Made by a program: the position numbers and the translations under genes. The notes below the pieces were generated by a model. That model was given only the letters and a program-made list of their open reading frames with translations. It made no database searches and was not told the DNA's origin. A stretch of 64,000 bases of DNA. It comes from Spirodela intermedia (Eukaryota > Streptophyta > Magnoliopsida > Alismatales > Araceae). Shown here one piece after another: positions 62,500 to 64,000 of this stretch (the stretch's first letter is position 1; each line of letters starts with the position of its first letter). Location: positions 3,977,501 to 4,041,500 of the forward strand of contig LR746278.1 in NCBI GenBank assembly GCA_902729315.2, read 5' to 3'.

Positions 62500-64000
62500 A
62501 AAAAATTTAAAAGAAATATTTTACAATTTTTTTTCACTATTTGATGAATCACTTTTACCTTTCTAATATCTTTCAAACATGATAAATTCAATAAAATGTC
62601 ATAAGTTCATAACAATGTTAGATTTAGAATATTTTTGCACCATTTAGTGCATCATGTAGCTTTAGAGTATATCCAACCCTATATTAGAAATACCAAACTT
62701 GGAATAAAACTTAATTTAAAATTAAAATTTTGAGTTAATTAATATATTGATATTTACAGTATATCAAATCATGTTCATTTTTCAAAGATATTTCTAAATT
62801 ATAGAAATTATCCTAAACTTTTGAATCTGAAACTAATAAATCTAAACAATTTAAAACATGAGATGTTGAATTTTTTTCCATTGCTTAATCCATAATGAAT
62901 CCCTTTCAAGTTTTTATTGTATTTAGAGTTAAACAAATCAAAACTAAAATAATGTGAATTAATATTTTAAAAAATTGAAAAAAAATATTATTTAATTTTT
63001 TTTGGGGTATTACATGAATAATGTTCAACTTAAAGTATCTTTTGAACTAAGCATAATTTTTCTCTAAGTTCGTATTTAAAGCTCAAAAATGTAAAAACTA
63101 TCATAAATTTGGAACATTTTGAGATTTCAAGATTTTTGCACTCAATTTAGTGCTTCTTGAGGGCCTTTCAAATGCTTTCTAGTAGTAGAAGTAAAATTTT
63201 AGGCCTAAAATTTAATTAAACCAGAAGAAAGTATTTAGAATTGTTTGCACCACTTCATGAATCATGTCATTCTTTTAGTATATTTTTAATTTAGATAAAC
63301 TATGCTTGAAAGTCAAATTTGAATGTCATAAAATCTAAAAACTTGTATAAATTCATAAGATTAGAATTTTAAAAAAATCGTGCAACAAAAGATGATGGCC
63401 TATCAATCTTTTGTTAATTGTGATAATCCTTAAGCTAGAATTAGAATCATTTATCAAAAATGAATTTTAAAATAAAGAAATTGTGTTAATGACATAACTT
63501 TTGAAATAAATAAATGTCTACCATTTTTTTTGTCTCATTTCATGAATTATTTTCATCTTCTAACATCTTTCAAACTTAGATATATTTTCGTATAACTTTA
63601 AACCTTTTAAAATAGAAAAAAATTCTTGGAACCATTTAGGACTTTGAATTCATTTATGCTGTTTAGGACATATTATTAGTCTTTCAAATTTCCTTTTTGA
63701 ATTTAGGACAAATTTAAACTTCACAACATATAAGGTAAATTAATATTTTACAGTATTTTTGTATCATTTGATGAATCATATAATCTTTCAAGAATCATTA
63801 AAATTTACAATTTTTTTTCAGAATTTAAATTTTGTGAAATGTTTTAAAAAATAAAAAGTTAGGTTGGAGAATTATGTTGCATCAATTTGTTAATCATGTT
63901 GGCCTCCTTCCTTCTAGTTCTTGTCTTTTGATCTGATTCACAATCTAAAGAGAAAGAGGTCCCATAATCAGTTAATAAAAAATTCCCTCACCACAAAAAT
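62500..64000. repeat. Right part of the about 120-bp degenerate tandem array
   Basis: A motif close to GATGAATCATGT..(T/C)CTTTCAAA recurs near 62542, 62646, 62763, 62887, 63010, 63145, 63254, 63390, 63536, 63658, 63763 and 63882. The spacing is 104-146 bp, averaging about 122. The units are strongly diverged and AT-rich, with no open frames. The array runs to the end of the window. Confidence 0.6.

Noticed and set aside
1-64000. tRNA or rRNA genes, CRISPR arrays or bacterial defence systems
   Set aside because: None seen. Direct repeats here are microsatellites, minisatellites or transposon-derived. tRNA genes could only be excluded by a covariance-model scan.

Overview
This is a flowering-plant nuclear segment. 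The genes have many short GT-AG introns, the intergenic DNA is AT-rich and full of decayed LTR retrotransposons, and promoters and UTRs carry GA/CT microsatellites. Gene content does not fix the species; a non-grass monocot is a weak guess. No bacterial, phage or CRISPR-type system is present, and I found no convincing new multi-gene system. The most unusual content is a dispersed stem-loop-bearing repeat family and the way it nests in other repeats.

Gene layout. (1) 404-3573, plus strand: the last eight exons of a COPII coat gene, SEC31; the WD40 part lies to the left of the window. (2) 5438-22882, minus strand, convergent with SEC31: a complete 14-exon gene for translesion DNA polymerase eta (POLH), 631 aa, whose 6.5-kb first intron contains a decayed Ty1/copia element in the opposite orientation. 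(3) 33685-35114, minus: a two-exon BAHD acyltransferase (malonyltransferase-like) with two apparent +1 frameshifts, so a pseudogene or two sequence errors. (4) 51877-53185, plus: a three-exon HAD-family hydrolase (HDHD3-like), 256 aa, with a long non-coding leader that probably starts near 48.3 kb. (5) 57737-59263, minus: a single-exon pentatricopeptide-repeat protein, 508 aa, with a presequence-like N-terminus and a very basic C-terminus; its upstream region has telo-box and site II elements.

Repeat layout. 23-33.4 kb: repeat copy C, a retrotransposon gag start with its primer-binding site, a GC-rich 66-bp minisatellite, and a Ty3/gypsy (Tat/Athila-like) integrase remnant that ends beside the BAHD gene. 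37.5-47.5 kb: repeat copies A, B and E in and around a second Ty3/gypsy relic, with protease, reverse transcriptase and RNase H still readable through stops. 59.8-64 kb: two long-period degenerate tandem arrays split by repeat copy D. Copies A, B, D and E share a conserved 11-14 bp inverted repeat around an AT-rich loop.

The five genes are unrelated housekeeping or metabolic functions (ER export, lesion bypass, small-molecule acylation, HAD hydrolase, organelle RNA binding). They do not form a pathway or cluster. All exon boundaries were read by eye from splice signals, reading phase and recognised protein families; no alignment or transcript data were used.
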